64,000 nt of DNA from Zerene cesonia. Lineage: Eukaryota; Arthropoda; Insecta; Lepidoptera; Pieridae. The stretch spans positions 1,860,001-1,924,000 of the forward strand of contig NC_052108.1 of assembly GCF_012273895.1 (NCBI RefSeq), given 5' to 3'. The number at the start of each line of letters is the position of its first letter. The first letter of the stretch is position 1. The position numbers were made by a program, and so were the translations under genes. The notes beneath the pieces are model-generated. The model had not been told where the DNA came from. It was given only the letters and a program-made list of their open reading frames with translations, and searched no databases. This document shows positions 47,131 through 59,837 of this stretch, piece by piece.

Positions 47131-47390
47131 ATTATCTCGAATCCGTGCCGACAGCGGTTACCAGCAGTAGTTAATTAAATATCAAGAATTAGTGTTCAAA
47201 GAGAGAATTTAATAAATAAATCGAATAAATTTAATTTGGTGTTATTGAACCTAAAGTATACGGAACTCTTGGAAAAACACATCTGTGGATATATTTTAGA
47301 ATTAAAAAATATATATATTGTGAGCGCCATTTTGTTCACAGTGTAGTGTTGTCGAAAAGCCCAAGTACATAATATTATTTTTTATCCATT

Positions 47391-47494
47391 ACTAGCGATT
47401 CCCCCAGATTTCACCTATGGTACATGTATAGCCTATGTCACTCAGTAATTGCAGCTTTCTAATGTGAAAGAATTTTTTAAATCGATCCAGCCGG
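47391..47494 (-). mobile_element. Hel-B element (3' half)
   Basis: CTAG preceded by A; ATTCCCCCAGATTTCACC; GTACATGTATAGCCTATGTC; AGCTTTCTAATGTGAAAG. Confidence 0.65.
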
Positions 47495-47900
47495 TCATAG
47501 GCGATGGCGTGGCCAAGAGAAATAGAGATTCTTATTTATATATGGATGTATTTCATACAAATATAGCTTTACTATACGAATTTCAGTAAAAATATATACA
47601 GAATAGTACTTAATGTCAAAATGCAACCACCAAATCGTCCATCCCCCTCTATCCCGCACGTTAGAGCGAGACACACACATTATGAACGTGGCCTTACCCC
47701 ATTTCCATACATATGAGGTAGCGGGATGAAACTGTTAGCGAAACGATCCGAAGCTTGCTTTATTTTTGTTTTTCCCGCCTTTGTCTTAGCGTCCCTTTGT
47801 CGTTGTATGAAGGCTTACCTTCATCTAGATGTAAGACTAATCTGTATCCTTTATCTATACCACAGATATAATGCTATCTTTACTTATCCTACTTCCTACA

Positions 47901-48075
47901 TCCTACTAATATTATAAATGCGAAAGTTTGTAAGGATGTGTGTGTGTGTTTGCTGCTCTTTCACGCAAAAATCACTGAACCGATTGCAAAGATGTTTGGT
48001 ACGTAGACAGCTGGACAACTATTATATTCCTATGGGATACGGACTTACACGGGTGAAATCGCGGGGCACAGCTAG
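47901..48075 (+). mobile_element. Hel-A element, internal deletion
   Basis: A|TCCTACTAATATTATAA start; the AACATATAGGCAACTTTTTA segment is missing; CTAG at 48072-48075 followed by T. Confidence 0.82.
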
Positions 48076-48228
48076 TATATTATAAACGCGAAGGTTTGTT
48101 AGAATGTATGGATGTTTGTTACTCTGTCGCGCAAAAACAGCTTATAATACCTGTATGTAATTGGGTACAGATATAGATTATAGTCTGGTTTAGCACATAA
48201 GCTACACGACCCCGCATGTTACAGCTAG
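48076..48228 (+). mobile_element. Helitron-like element related to Hel-A, in tandem
   Basis: Starts right after the previous CTAG: TATATTATAAACGCGAAGG, TTACTCTGTCGCGCAAAAAC, ends CATGTTACAGCTAG followed by T. It could be a diverged Hel-A or a tandem rolling-circle product. Confidence 0.6.
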
Positions 48229-48230
48229 TA

Positions 48231-48330
48231 TTATATAAAACTGACGAGTTTGTTTGCTTGAACGCTCTTATCTCAGGAACAGCAGGATTCGATTCGATGA
48301 AATATTGAAATTGTATAGGTTAATAATCAC
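48231..48330 (+). mobile_element. Hel-B-like 5' fragment
   Basis: GAGTTTGTTTGCTTGAACG then CTCTTATCTCAGGAACAGC. Confidence 0.45.
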
Positions 48331-48720
48331 CAAAGTATATATTTTTATATATATTATAGTTATATGTTAATGTAAACGTAGTAACATTTTCGAGTATATT
48401 TCATAAATAACTACATTTATACAAAATCGAATCGCAAACAGTTTTGCTATGAAATTTATATATAGAGGACATAATAAATGTACAGACTTGTGTTTACATT
48501 ACATGAAATCGTGTGAGACGTAGTTTTCATTTTACTGTAATAATATATGCACAGAATATCTTATTTTTCTTATATCACATCAGCGGAGCTTTGTGAAGCA
48601 TTTTTCAAGACACAATCCACCCTCGGCCTCCTTAGCAAAGTGCGTTTGGCGCAAGTCTATGAAACTAGAATCATATTCATGTTTGATCATTGTTTTAGTT
48701 CGTATTTAATAACTTCATTA

Positions 48721-48905
48721 CTAGCTTTCCGCCCGCGACTTCGTGTACCCAAGGTAGACAGTCCGTTTTCTCCGCCTAGTTTCCATCCCATGGGATTTTC
48801 GGGATATATTATCTTTTATCCCTTCCCCTGTCACAAATATCCTGATACCAAATTTCATCCACATCGGTTTAGTGATTCGCAAAGAGACAGACAAAACAAT
48901 ATGAC
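48721..48905 (-). mobile_element. Hel-I element
   Basis: CTAG preceded by A at 48721; CCGCCCGCGACTTCGTG hairpin side; CATCGGTTTAGTGATTCGC; GAGACAGACAAAAC. The 133-codon frame at 48547-48948 runs through it and is not a gene. Confidence 0.65.
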
Positions 48906-49257
48906 AAACTGCTATAGAAAAACATATCTGAAAATTTCAACAGTCTAATTATCATGGTTTATGAGATACATCCTGCTGACAGTCTGGCAGACGAAAAACG
49001 AACTCTTAGTAATAGAATAATTTATTATTTGGTACATATTATACACCGGTACAATTATCGGCTTACAAACTCAAACTCACAACTTTTTTTTCATTCAATG
49101 ATACATCTTATAGAAGCACTTGAATCGTCATAACAAATTTTAACATTTACCACTGGTTCGGAACGCATCTGTACAGAGAAAAGGCGTCAAGAAACTCTGT
49201 AGTTACTCTTTTCATGTCAAAAACTTCTTACTTCTGCCAACCCATAATTCATATTTG
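48906..49257. other. AT-rich unassigned DNA
   Basis: Nothing recognised. Confidence 0.35.
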
Positions 49258-49569
49258 TATGTGGTAGTTGAGCACGCTTCGGCACGAATTGGGACAGCTC
49301 GCACCGGGGAAGTACATTCAGCTGTGTTTCGTTCGGTGAGTGGGGGAGCCGGAGGCCCATATCCTATTCCTTACCCTCCCCAGTCCTTTTCTTTATTCCT
49401 ATCGCCAATCCTTTCTTAATCCCTTCCCAAAAAGTCGGCAATCCATTTGTAGAGGCGTAAGGTCTGCAATGGACCTTATGCCTCTCCAAATGTTCATGGG
49501 CGGTGGTAGCGCTTACCATCAGGCGTCTCACCAGCTCCATTGCCGCTTGTAACATAAAAAATAAAAAAC
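49258..49569 (+). mobile_element. Family E SINE-like retroposon with internal deletion
   Basis: Lacks the CACACCCCCACAGAAAACCG segment (junction near 49317) but has both ends; tail AACATAAAAAATAAAAAACA. Otherwise very close to the 6597 copy. Confidence 0.75.
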
Positions 49570-52500
49570 ATATATTATATTACAAACCAGTGTAAAATTC
49601 CAATACCCACCGCTGCCGCTTATTCCTTGTGAGTTCCCAGTTCTTTCCCCACTCGGCAATTTTGATGCATCGCAATATTTTTGTGTCAACCACATGCGAC
49701 GTCACTTGATATATTGGGTACGCTACTTGCTTTGTTTCGTCGCTGGATCTCTATTCGTCTTATGTTTATGATCCGCCAAGTTCTGCCAATGTTCGTAGTG
49801 GGATAGACCATGACTCTTGCGTTATCGCCTCATAGATATCAGATGCACACGTAAATTTAAATTTGTTGACACAAGCTATAACAGTCAGAAAGGTTGTAGG
49901 TAGGTATTTTAAAGTTAACGGACAACTGTTTTCCAAGATATTTCTTTAGTTCAGATGAGAATAATTATTAAATTAAACACCAGGACTTTTGTTTATTTGT
50001 CACTGAGCCCAAACTAGAGACCACGGTTCGATGAATTCGATATATAGATAGAAGCTTGTTGTAAGATATAGGCTATTTTTTGATACCTAAATAGGGTAAA
50101 TAATCAGCTCATTTGTTATTTTGTGCATTTTTAAGTAATAATTAAGGCTTTCTAGTTTTGTATATCTTTTTTATCATTTACCTGGAAAAAATCAAAATAT
50201 ATGCCAAATCGAAGCGTAATCTATTTAGCCTTATTTAAATCACAAACTAATATAATCAATGCTTAATATAGCAGTTACTTCTGTACTAATTACACCATAA
50301 ATAGAGCAGTGAGATACGTTCGTAAAACAGTTGTAAATACAATTAAAAACCTCTGGATGGTACTACGTGCCACGATAATCATGAAATTCCCACTCCAAGC
50401 AATTCGTCTTCGAGTAATCTTTTCCACATACCTCCTTCGAATTGCAATAAATTTTTCTTAATTCGACGATAATTCCCATTGAAAGCAGAAAACCGCTGCT
50501 AATTGCCTTGTTTTAATTAAAGGAAAAAAATAAAGCCAATAAGGTAATTATATTTTGTTTTAAGCCTCCATTATGAGCTTTTTTTCCCTTCGAGAGTTTT
50601 CATCTTGCAATCTTCAATACCATTGTTTAGTTCCGTAATAATCCATATTGTTCGAGATGCTTCGAGATAAGCCTCGTCTGGACATTATGACAATCCCTAA
50701 TAACGTCATTAGACGACAAAGAAATTCTCGATAATAACAACACAATCTGTTTTTTAATACTGGTAAATAGAGTCGAGAGTTGTATGAGCCTAGCTCCTTC
50801 ATTATTATCTATTATTTGTCCACTAATTGACTGTTATATTGTGTGTACAGAGTCTTATTGGGAATTATTAGGATGCGTGATTTTTAAGGTATGTTTGTTT
50901 GTGTTTGGATTCTTTTATTTCTGTGCTCTATGTTTACGATTTTAATTATTGATGGTGATTTTAACTTTAAGAGAATGTTTGTCATGCTGTTTGACGCATA
51001 TACAAACACAATAATTAAAAAAAATGCATAGAATTATAGGCAAACAAAAATTACCGTGAAAATTGAATACGTCGACCTTCGAATACTTTATAAATAAATA
51101 GGTTTAAAATCTATATTTAACCTCTTTAAGAACCTTTAAAGGATTAAGGTTGTATTAAAGAGAAATGTATATTATCTATACATTAAAGACACGTAAAGAC
51201 TTATTTCCAAATGAAATCCAACTTGCAATGTTAAAAGAGTTGATGAGAAAGGTTCGAACCTACAACTCACAAATTTGTATTTGACATATTTCATTTGAAT
51301 ATTCGCAGAACGTTAATATTTCTGAAAATTCATACATCAAACTAATCGAGAAAGTACCATCCATAACCCTAATTTACAATGAGCAGGGTCATATATAAAA
51401 CCTACGCATTAAGTTTAAAACCTGACCTTTATGTACTTGACTGAAATATATCCAAAGGCACTATCGAAACAAAATGTTCAAATTTAACAACTTATTTAGC
51501 CCTATAAATTCTATGCGTCGAGTCCGTAAATAGTTTTTAATTGCGGAAAAATTGTAAAACTGTAAACAAAACGAAGCATCTTGTTAAATTAAAATAACCG
51601 AAATTCCATTAACGACAAACCTATCAGCATTCTCTATCCACATAAGACCTTAACTCGTATAAAATACCTTCACAAAGAAGGAAAAAGTAATGTAAAGGAA
51701 TCAGAACGAACTACTATCGCGAAATTGATCTCAGCTAGCGTAAACGATAAACGACCTTTTGTTATGTAAATACAACATAAAATCCAGTGGAACAGCGGAT
51801 TATAAATTAGATTTTTGCGCTCATATAATCTAAACTCTAGCCGGTAGAGATAAAGTTCGATTTAGATCGTGCTGATGTTCCATGTACCCTCACATAAGTT
51901 AAGGCCCAAGTAATACGAATGACGACGAAGTTAGTGGAAAGAAAGGGGAGAAGGGAATAACGAGGGGTGAAGTGGGGGTTGGGGGGTGCACCCCTGTTTC
52001 GGGTTTTCAATAGATGTTTGAGTTTCGCTCGTACGATTTAAAAAGTAGACAGGTAGAGTGTTTACTTGTACATACGTGGCTAATTGCTTGGTCCTTTGAT
52101 ATTTTTGTATATCGTTTTATGTTTGTATGTTGTATGTATTTGTTGCAATACTTTCAAGATATTTTTGCCGCCAAAATGTATTATAGGTTAAGCTAAGCTT
52201 GCACTACATTAAACAATATGATACAGGTCATATTGTTCTGGTGTTTGACCCACAGCGTACACAAACGAATTTGTCTGTTTTGTGCAATACATTTAATCCT
52301 AGCAACATATTGGTATCGGTCGTATACTTGCAGACAGTGGGAGAATTAAAAAACAAAGTTAAAGAACGTTGATAGACATACTTAGAAACGTAATGCACGA
52401 TGTCAATGGCAATAATGTCAATATTCTTAGAGATTTTATTAAATCAAATTATAAATACAACAACTTTACAACAACATTTTCATCCTGTTCGATAAAAATA

Positions 52501-55500
52501 AACAGCCAAGAATCTTATAAGAATGACGTTACTGACACTGGAAGTTTTTCTTTAGTAATTCGATAAAAATGAAACTATAGTACTTACAAAATAAATAAAC
52601 GAGAAATGCAAATAAAGAAAGCACATATTTCTTTTAATGCCTATAGAGAATGAAAAGTGAGGCCAATATATAAATTACGCAATTGAACCTTGTACGCATA
52701 CTTTCTGGAACCGAGTCGAATATGCCCATGATCTTTACATAATAAATTACTTATAACGTGTTGTTATATAACGATAACGATTATTTAACTAATAGTGTAA
52801 ATAAATAATAAGTAAATAATCTATCTAATATTTCATTACAGCTAAAGTTTCTTACGCTTTCTGCTTGTAGTTGAACGTGTAAATATTTATGAAATGACAT
52901 TTCATGATTTTCATTGATTGATCACTACGCTAAATACTATGCTATATATAACAAAAAAACTAACTCTAATGTCTTTGAATATAAAATTAGTATTTAATAT
53001 GTTTTTCCAAAACATGTAAAGATAACCTAAATAAACCTAACCTTGTCATGCAAGTCAAGTTATGCGTTGATAAATATATCCTGGCGTATAAAGCAAAACT
53101 TCAGACTGTATTTTCAATGTTTTGGTTTCGTTTTATTTATACGTTTCGTGTTATTTAAATAATCGTACCTATTATTTTTTGCTATTTATTTGATTTTTCA
53201 TTAGTCACTATGTATATCCAGCTATTAAAAAAATACTGAAGAACGAGTGTCTTACAAATTTATAATTTTTAACAGTTCTGACAACAATAAATATTATATA
53301 CTTTAAACTATGATTTGTATATAACATATCTTACAATTTTACTATTAAAATTACGTACATCATTATTATCAATATCTTGATCAAGTAATGTAATCCATGT
53401 TTTGAACAATAAGTCCAGATAGCAATGCGTAGAATGATTCTATTATTAGTTTTGACATTTTTTTTTTATTTTACTTTATGATCGCCACAGTATAGTCTAT
53501 GACTTCTACATTTAAATTATGCGTTTGACAGCTAAACTGTTTTGTTTAAATAAGGGAAGCGTTAGACGCCCCATTTTAACCCGGCGACTTAGTTAATCAC
53601 TGTGACACTGTGACCTATTTTGAACTTCAACGAATTTAGCCTTTTTTGTAGCTATGACTGACCATTGTTTTAACTAAATGATTTTTTATTGTCCTCGCTT
53701 AAAGAGCGGTAAGTCAACTTACTCGGAATTTGTGGAATGGAATAGGGTTTATTGCTTTCTTTTTTTTCCCAAATTCAAATTTAGAATAACGTATTTAACC
53801 AGCTGGCTTCGATGTTAAAAAACATAGAAAAGCAAATTTTTGTTATTTTTTTATTTTTCTCATCTATTTTCATCTTTTGTACGTTGCCAGACATGATAAA
53901 AGTGAAATTTATGGTTTGTCGGATGTCACGGTAACTCTAGGTATGTACTAAGATTTGAGGAAACCATATTCGCCATTAAGATTTTTTCTTCTCGTTCTAG
54001 AATTTAAATTCTTTCTTCGTTTAGTGGTTAAATGATTCCAAGACGTTAAATATTCTATATTGAAAACACTTTAACATATATTTTATGACATACGTAACTT
54101 ATTTGATATTTTGTAAGTACATACTGTATTATATTTATTAAGCCCATTTAGGCTTTATCATGGATTAATGTAAGTATCTAAATTAAAGTAGATATATTGA
54201 TAAATGTTTGCAATATTTATATTAAGACCCAATTATACAAAACTAACAGATGTTTGTGATGAAAATAACCCGTTAAAAAGGTATTTTTTTTAAATAAATT
54301 ATACATCCACACATTTTTTGTTCACCTGGTTGTTTAATTAATTAATTTATTTATTTCAAAATATGATGACATTAATATTCTAATATTATTAAATTTAATT
54401 TAATCAACTCAAATAAAAATATAAGGACTGTTTTGATTTCAAGTTAATTTACGCTTTATACGTACGTATATTTATAGGTTTCTGTGATTTGAGAGATTAT
54501 TTTAAAATTTAATTTATTTTCTTCATATAATTTTTATGTTAAATTTTATTAAAAATGAAAATGTTTACGATATATTTATTGATAAAATACTCGTTTATTT
54601 CTTAATCTTATAACAAGAAAGTTTCAGCCATACCTAAATGATACTTAACTAATAAACATTGAGTTTGAATTAATCCAAGTAGTCAAAATTAATAAAATTA
54701 TGACACACACTTCCATAGGCCCAATATCAATGACCAATACTATGTACGAGCATAACTTTAATGGATAATTACACGTTATATGCAGCGAAAGTACCGTAAA
54801 AGTCAATGCCGGTTTTATTATTCATATTCCCAAAGTGTAGGGAACTCTAATATGCCACTTCATACCCCTACATTTTCGCGACCATGTTTTTTTCTATAAT
54901 TTTTTGTTTGTCACGCCTCTCTGTCTAGCACATGTAATAGCGTATTTCCCCTCCCGTTCCCTCTATCGTTGTAAATGTGGGGTGGTTACAGAAAATATGA
55001 TACGTTTTGGGGCTTAAATTGATTTTTCGGAAGTGTGTGGAGGCCATTTTTCCCGCGCTGCGTTCGGTAACGCGCGTGTTCTTTTTTCAAACTTATTAGA
55101 TTTATATGATCTGTAATATTTTATGTGAAAGTTGTTGACTTCACTGGGTCCTTATTGTTTAGGTCTTAGTACTAAACCTTTATTCCTAGTCTTGTTAGAT
55201 TCGGAAGAAAGCTTATTCAATTTAATATCCTTTTTATAAAGATTTACGAAAAGGATATTTATTATATGCTGTGATTACACAACTATGTGGAAGTAAAAAA
55301 TATTTTTATTTCTGTATAATACACTGTTATTTATTAGTCACATAAATCTATTGATATTAATTTAAATCAATGAAATGAGTCCTTGTCTTTAATTTAACCT
55401 CCACCTTTCACTTTCAGTCTTCGCTACCAGCTTTCGTTACCTGTGCTAATGAATTAAACTATTTTCAAGTACCACACACACATACACACTCTCACACACT

Positions 55501-55814
55501 TTAATTTTTTTTTTGTATTTATATAACAATTTCCCTTTTTTCTCAACTGTATCTTACCAATGGGAGGGTATCGGTACCTGCAATCATTATCTAGTACGGG
55601 ACCAACGTTTTGTTTGTATGTGTTTATTGTATGGTTGAGAAATAAACTTATTTTATTTATTTATTTTATTTTATTTTCAAGTACCCACATTATGCCCATC
55701 GTTAGCAAAATTGTTCGCCGATGTGCGGTCTCCACTAGCACACATTAAATTAAATTTAAAACAATCTCTACTCTCCAACAACTATTGTAAATTCCTAACT
55801 CTGTCTCTCTTTTC
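49570..55814. other. Longest repeat-poor stretch of the window (about 6.2 kb)
   Basis: No mobile element or gene recognised. It holds a G-run cluster at 51945-51986, a palindromic GGTTCGAACC at 51249-51258, a GC-richer patch at 54930-55080 and a CA-rich tract at 55478-55500. Confidence 0.4.
51945..51986 (+). repeat. G-run cluster (G-quadruplex-capable)
   Basis: Runs of 4, 3, 4, 5 and 6 G within 42 bases with loops of 4, 8, 6 and 2. Loops are longer than at 45876, so fold potential is moderate. Confidence 0.5.
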
Positions 55815-55972
55815 TTTATGCCTAAACTATTGGTTCGATTTTGAACGAAATCTGGTAACCTGGGAAAGGACAACGAAAAGTTTCTATCCCGGAAATCCCA
55901 AGGGCACGAAAACTACGCGGTCTATCCTTCTCTACGCGGGCGAAGCCGCGGCAAAAACCTAGTACATACACA
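55815..55972 (+). mobile_element. Hel-I-like element
   Basis: TTGAACGAAATCTGGTAACC, TATCCCGGAAATCCCAAGGG, ACGCGGGCGAAGCCGCGG terminal stem, CTAG at 55969-55972 followed by T. Confidence 0.6.
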
Positions 55973-57084
55973 AAATAAAACACAACATCACCGTGTACAA
56001 GCGGATAGCTCGACCAATTTTAACAGCAGCATTTCACACGCAACGAGTTAAACAGATAATTAAGTTTATTACAAAGACTGATGGGTCTAAAATGTCCATT
56101 GTTTGCACAGTCCCCAATATTAAAAATATCGGTACATCTGCATACTTAATGCGGCTGATGGTTAAACATTGGTTATCAGATAGTTTACACGCGATCGTTA
56201 ATTATAAGTGGGTGAAAGTATGTTTTATACAAAATATTTTTGTTTGGCGTACATACGCCTGTCTTGCGGTTGGATTTCAATGGATAATGTCAGTATTGTG
56301 TACAATTTAAGACTTATAGCGATACTATTGATAGATACAGTGATAAAATTATAGATATAAATTACGTTTGGATGAAAATAGATAGCGTCAACCTTGTGGA
56401 TACTCTCAGATGTATTCAAACAATGGACTATGTAAAAGAATGAAGAAATAAATTGAAATAACGACATCCTCATTACGATGTGTTTCTTGAGCACCCGCTA
56501 ATAAGGGTTTATAATTCATAATAACGAATAGGAAGAAAGTAATAAAATATGGCCATTCAAAATTAACGAACTATCTCTGATACATGATAATTGCCTATAA
56601 AATATTATTAAAAACGTGTAAAATGTTGATTGTAAAAATTAATGTTATTGGACACATAAATTGAGTGTCGGGGTTTTAATTGTTAAATATGAACGACTTT
56701 TTTTAATTTATGGCAATGTCAATTAAATTGACATCATAGAGTGTCTAATTTATGAGAAATTTGATTGTTTATTTGTTTGTTATCTCAAAAACATCGATGG
56801 TAAACGAGAAATAGCTTTCTAATAGTTAAACAATTTTTGAAATCTAGTAGTTTGCGACTTCAATTACAACAAGCACACTTATCCCAAATTTAATATTATG
56901 TAAGTCATATATATAAGTTTAGATTATTATATTTAAGGTTTACATAAATTTTAAGGAGATCAAATAAAACTCAGACAGACAGATTTCATACCCTATCCCA
57001 TCACACACTTACAAATTTCACAGCCAAATTAATCGCCTGAAGTAAAAATAAAATTAACAACCATCCAAATTATTAACCACATTA
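55973..57084. other. AT-rich DNA with a Hel-B remnant
   Basis: 56811-56852 (AGCTTTCTAATAGTTAAAC, TTTTTGAAATCTAGTAG) is a Hel-B middle fragment. A 105-codon frame at 55993-56310 has no recognisable features. Confidence 0.35.
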
Positions 57085-57284
57085 CTAGCTGCGCCCCGCG
57101 GTTTCACCCGCGTAAGTCCGTATCCCGTAGGAATATCGGGATAAAAAGTTGCCTATATGTTATTCCAGTTATACAACTGTCTACGTACCAAATATCATTG
57201 CAATCGGTTTAGTAGTTTTTGCGTGAAAGAGCAACAAACATACACACATCCTTACAAACTTTCGCATTTATAATATTAGTAGGA
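57085..57284 (-). mobile_element. Hel-A full-length element, closest to consensus
   Basis: CTAG preceded by A at 57085, perfect CGCGGTTTCACCCGCG stem, 5' end TTAGTAGGA followed by T, 200 bp. Probably among the youngest copies here. Confidence 0.9.
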
Positions 57285-59754
57285 TTAATACAACATACGG
57301 AACTGTGAATAAATCGTGCCTGCATCATAGAAAAACTACATAAATCACTTCGCTCGTAAAATAGTGGTTTGATCACTATCGTGGTAGCTAATTTTCTTTT
57401 CGATGGTCAGTTCGTATAACATGTAAAATAAACAGAAAATAAATTACTCTGTCGTAGATTATACTATAAATTACGTAAACAAATTGTGTGTGTGTTTAAT
57501 TTTTAGTTTATAACATTGAAACGCTTTTTTATGTGTGTGTGTGTTGTTATGGTTGGTGTTTTAAAATTAAGTGTTGTTAGTGTTTTTCTTAATTTAACAA
57601 CAACTTTTGTTAAAATAGAAATATTTTTTAATCTATATGTATTTTAATATGTTCATAATACTATCTGATCAGTGATATTTTTTTGTTTCAGGAATCGCAA
57701 CGGCAAAGAAACATTAAATCTAATGTAATAAATTATTATGTTCTTATAAGATTTGTTTTTTTATTTTATTTGTCCCTATGTAAAGTATCTTCGAATTTGA
57801 TCCAGATAAAACTACCTTACTATGAAATCTTGACATAATACTATTTAGATATATAACAAAAATGATTCAAGTATGTTCTAGAACATAAATATGGATTTAT
57901 CTTATTAAAATGCCAACCAAACGATTTAACGTAAAAATTTCATAACACAATAGATACACAGAGTATCATTTTAATAAGCCAGTTATCTTAATTTATAATC
58001 TTTCCCTAACCAAACCAGACCTCCAAATTAGTTAACAATATGATACAAAAACGCATAAAATTTAAAACGTATTAAAATTCGGAGTTAATTGCTCCTAATT
58101 TAGGGTTATTTTTAAACTTACGTTCACACCGCTCAGTTAATTTGTTATTTACCGTATCCGGCATGACACGAGGTTTTATCTTAATTTAGATACGCTATAA
58201 TTAGGGCTTTGCTATGATGCTATAATCATGAAAATGCTATAATTCTATAATTATGGGTGCAACGACTTTTAGTACGTTGTGAAATGTATGTATATTTTGT
58301 TTGATATTGTAATGGGAAAGAAAATGTCTAATTAGCTGGAATCAGTTTGTTTCAGGGAATAGAATGATTTTTGAAGTTAAATAAAGTTTTAATCTTTAGC
58401 TATGTTTCGAGAAATTAGGTATTTGTTGGTATTTTAATATATACAAACATGTCTTTAAAAATGATCCTTAAAAGCATAAGATGGGACTACATGGGAATTA
58501 CAATACACAGCTCACCACTAGTTCGAAGGTCTGTATTTTTATGTACTACTGTTTCTTTGTGAAAAAAATATTAGAGTTTGATATTTATTTTTTTCAATTA
58601 AAGTAATAATTTCAACAAATTATCAGCTATCTAAGCTACACTAAATCTGTATTTTGATGCTATATATTATATTATAATATAGATACAACTATGCACAGGC
58701 TTATACCACAGAGAACAGATTATAATAAAGAAATTATTCAATAAACGTACGTGTCATACGTTTCATTGAATTATAACCAGTACAGGTGGTCCGATATACC
58801 CGTAGCCGATTCAAAATGCTCCAAAAAGTTTACTATCCATTTAATATGCAATAAAAACACTACGTCTCGCACTTACACCAAAACTCGAGCACAATTAATG
58901 ACGGAACCGTTATTAGATGCATATCTAAAATGTTTTGTATCTCCCAATAGTGTAATGCCATGCAACTATGTTTACACTGGTCAAAAAAACCGGTAAAAAT
59001 CGAGCCAGCCCGAATTAACGCTTTCACTATGAATAATTAACTTAATCAGGGTATAAATATTTATGTGCGGGGCGTATTATCAATAACATCTTTTCATTAA
59101 ACATGCAAATTGTACAGTAGTACATTGAAGTGTGTGTGTTGGTAAATTTAATAAATACAGATGTGATATCGTCGTTAGAGTTTGAATTGAGTTTTTCCGT
59201 GCATAATTTAACACGTAATTTGGTTATCTGATCGCAAGATTGACGTAATAAAGATAAATTAATGGGTTGAATACAGTTTGTGAGAGGCTGCCTCACCTGT
59301 TATCTCACCTGGCGCATCATCTTGCCTTGCTTGCTTGCATTCGACCATGAAAATTGGTATGTTATAATTTGGAAAATAATTCGTGTGTTGTGAAAGAGGA
59401 GCTTCGTAGGTGTCTCAAATGTATTTCTATTGTACCTTTATAAAAATTTTGAAATTATTTGAACTGATCAATAGATGAGAAATTTTGAAAATTGATCTAT
59501 AGAGATATACTAAAAGAGCGAGAGCTGATAATTCTTACGCTGTCCTTTAACAGCATAAGAAAATCAGTGATAATAAACATCAAAATATAATTAATAAAAA
59601 AATATATCTTAAAGGTTATTTTTGCGTATTATTTTTTACTTAACAAATACCCATGCAATTTTTTTTGTCTTCTTTTCATCCAAAACCTTTACATACACTT
59701 CTATTTCTTCTATTACAATGTCAGGAAACAGACAACAAATAATTATTTAATCTA
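57285..59754. other. AT-rich DNA with a possible terminal exon
   Basis: Besides the segment at 57692, only GT-rich tracts near 57486 and 57532 are notable. An 81-codon frame at 58751-58996 is unrecognised. Confidence 0.35.
57692..57732 (+). other. Candidate small terminal exon
   Basis: A CTGAT branch-site-like word, a T-rich tract and TTTCAG (AG at 57690-57691) are followed by a frame reading 11 codons to TAA at 57726-57728, overlapping AATAAA at 57727-57732, then T-rich DNA. The order is that of a short last exon, but no partner exon is known. Confidence 0.2.
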
Positions 59755-59837
59755 CAGTGAAACTTGGTTAAGTGGGACCTGGATAAGTGAGAAACCTCCA
59801 TAACTGGAACTCATGCTGAAGTCCCAACACTTTGGCA
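59755..59837 (+). mobile_element. pogo/Tigger-like DNA transposon, 5' end only
   Basis: A TA dinucleotide (59753-59754) precedes CAGTGAAACTTGGTTAAGTG, then AAGTGAGAAACCTCCATAAC. TA target plus CAGTGAAAC tip resembles pogo/Tigger ends. It runs into the assembly gap, so size and coding capacity are unknown. Confidence 0.5.

Noticed and set aside
48547..48948. 133-codon plus-strand frame, longest unbroken frame after the lipase exon outside the N gap
   Set aside because: Its second half is a minus-strand Hel-I element; no domain or splice logic.
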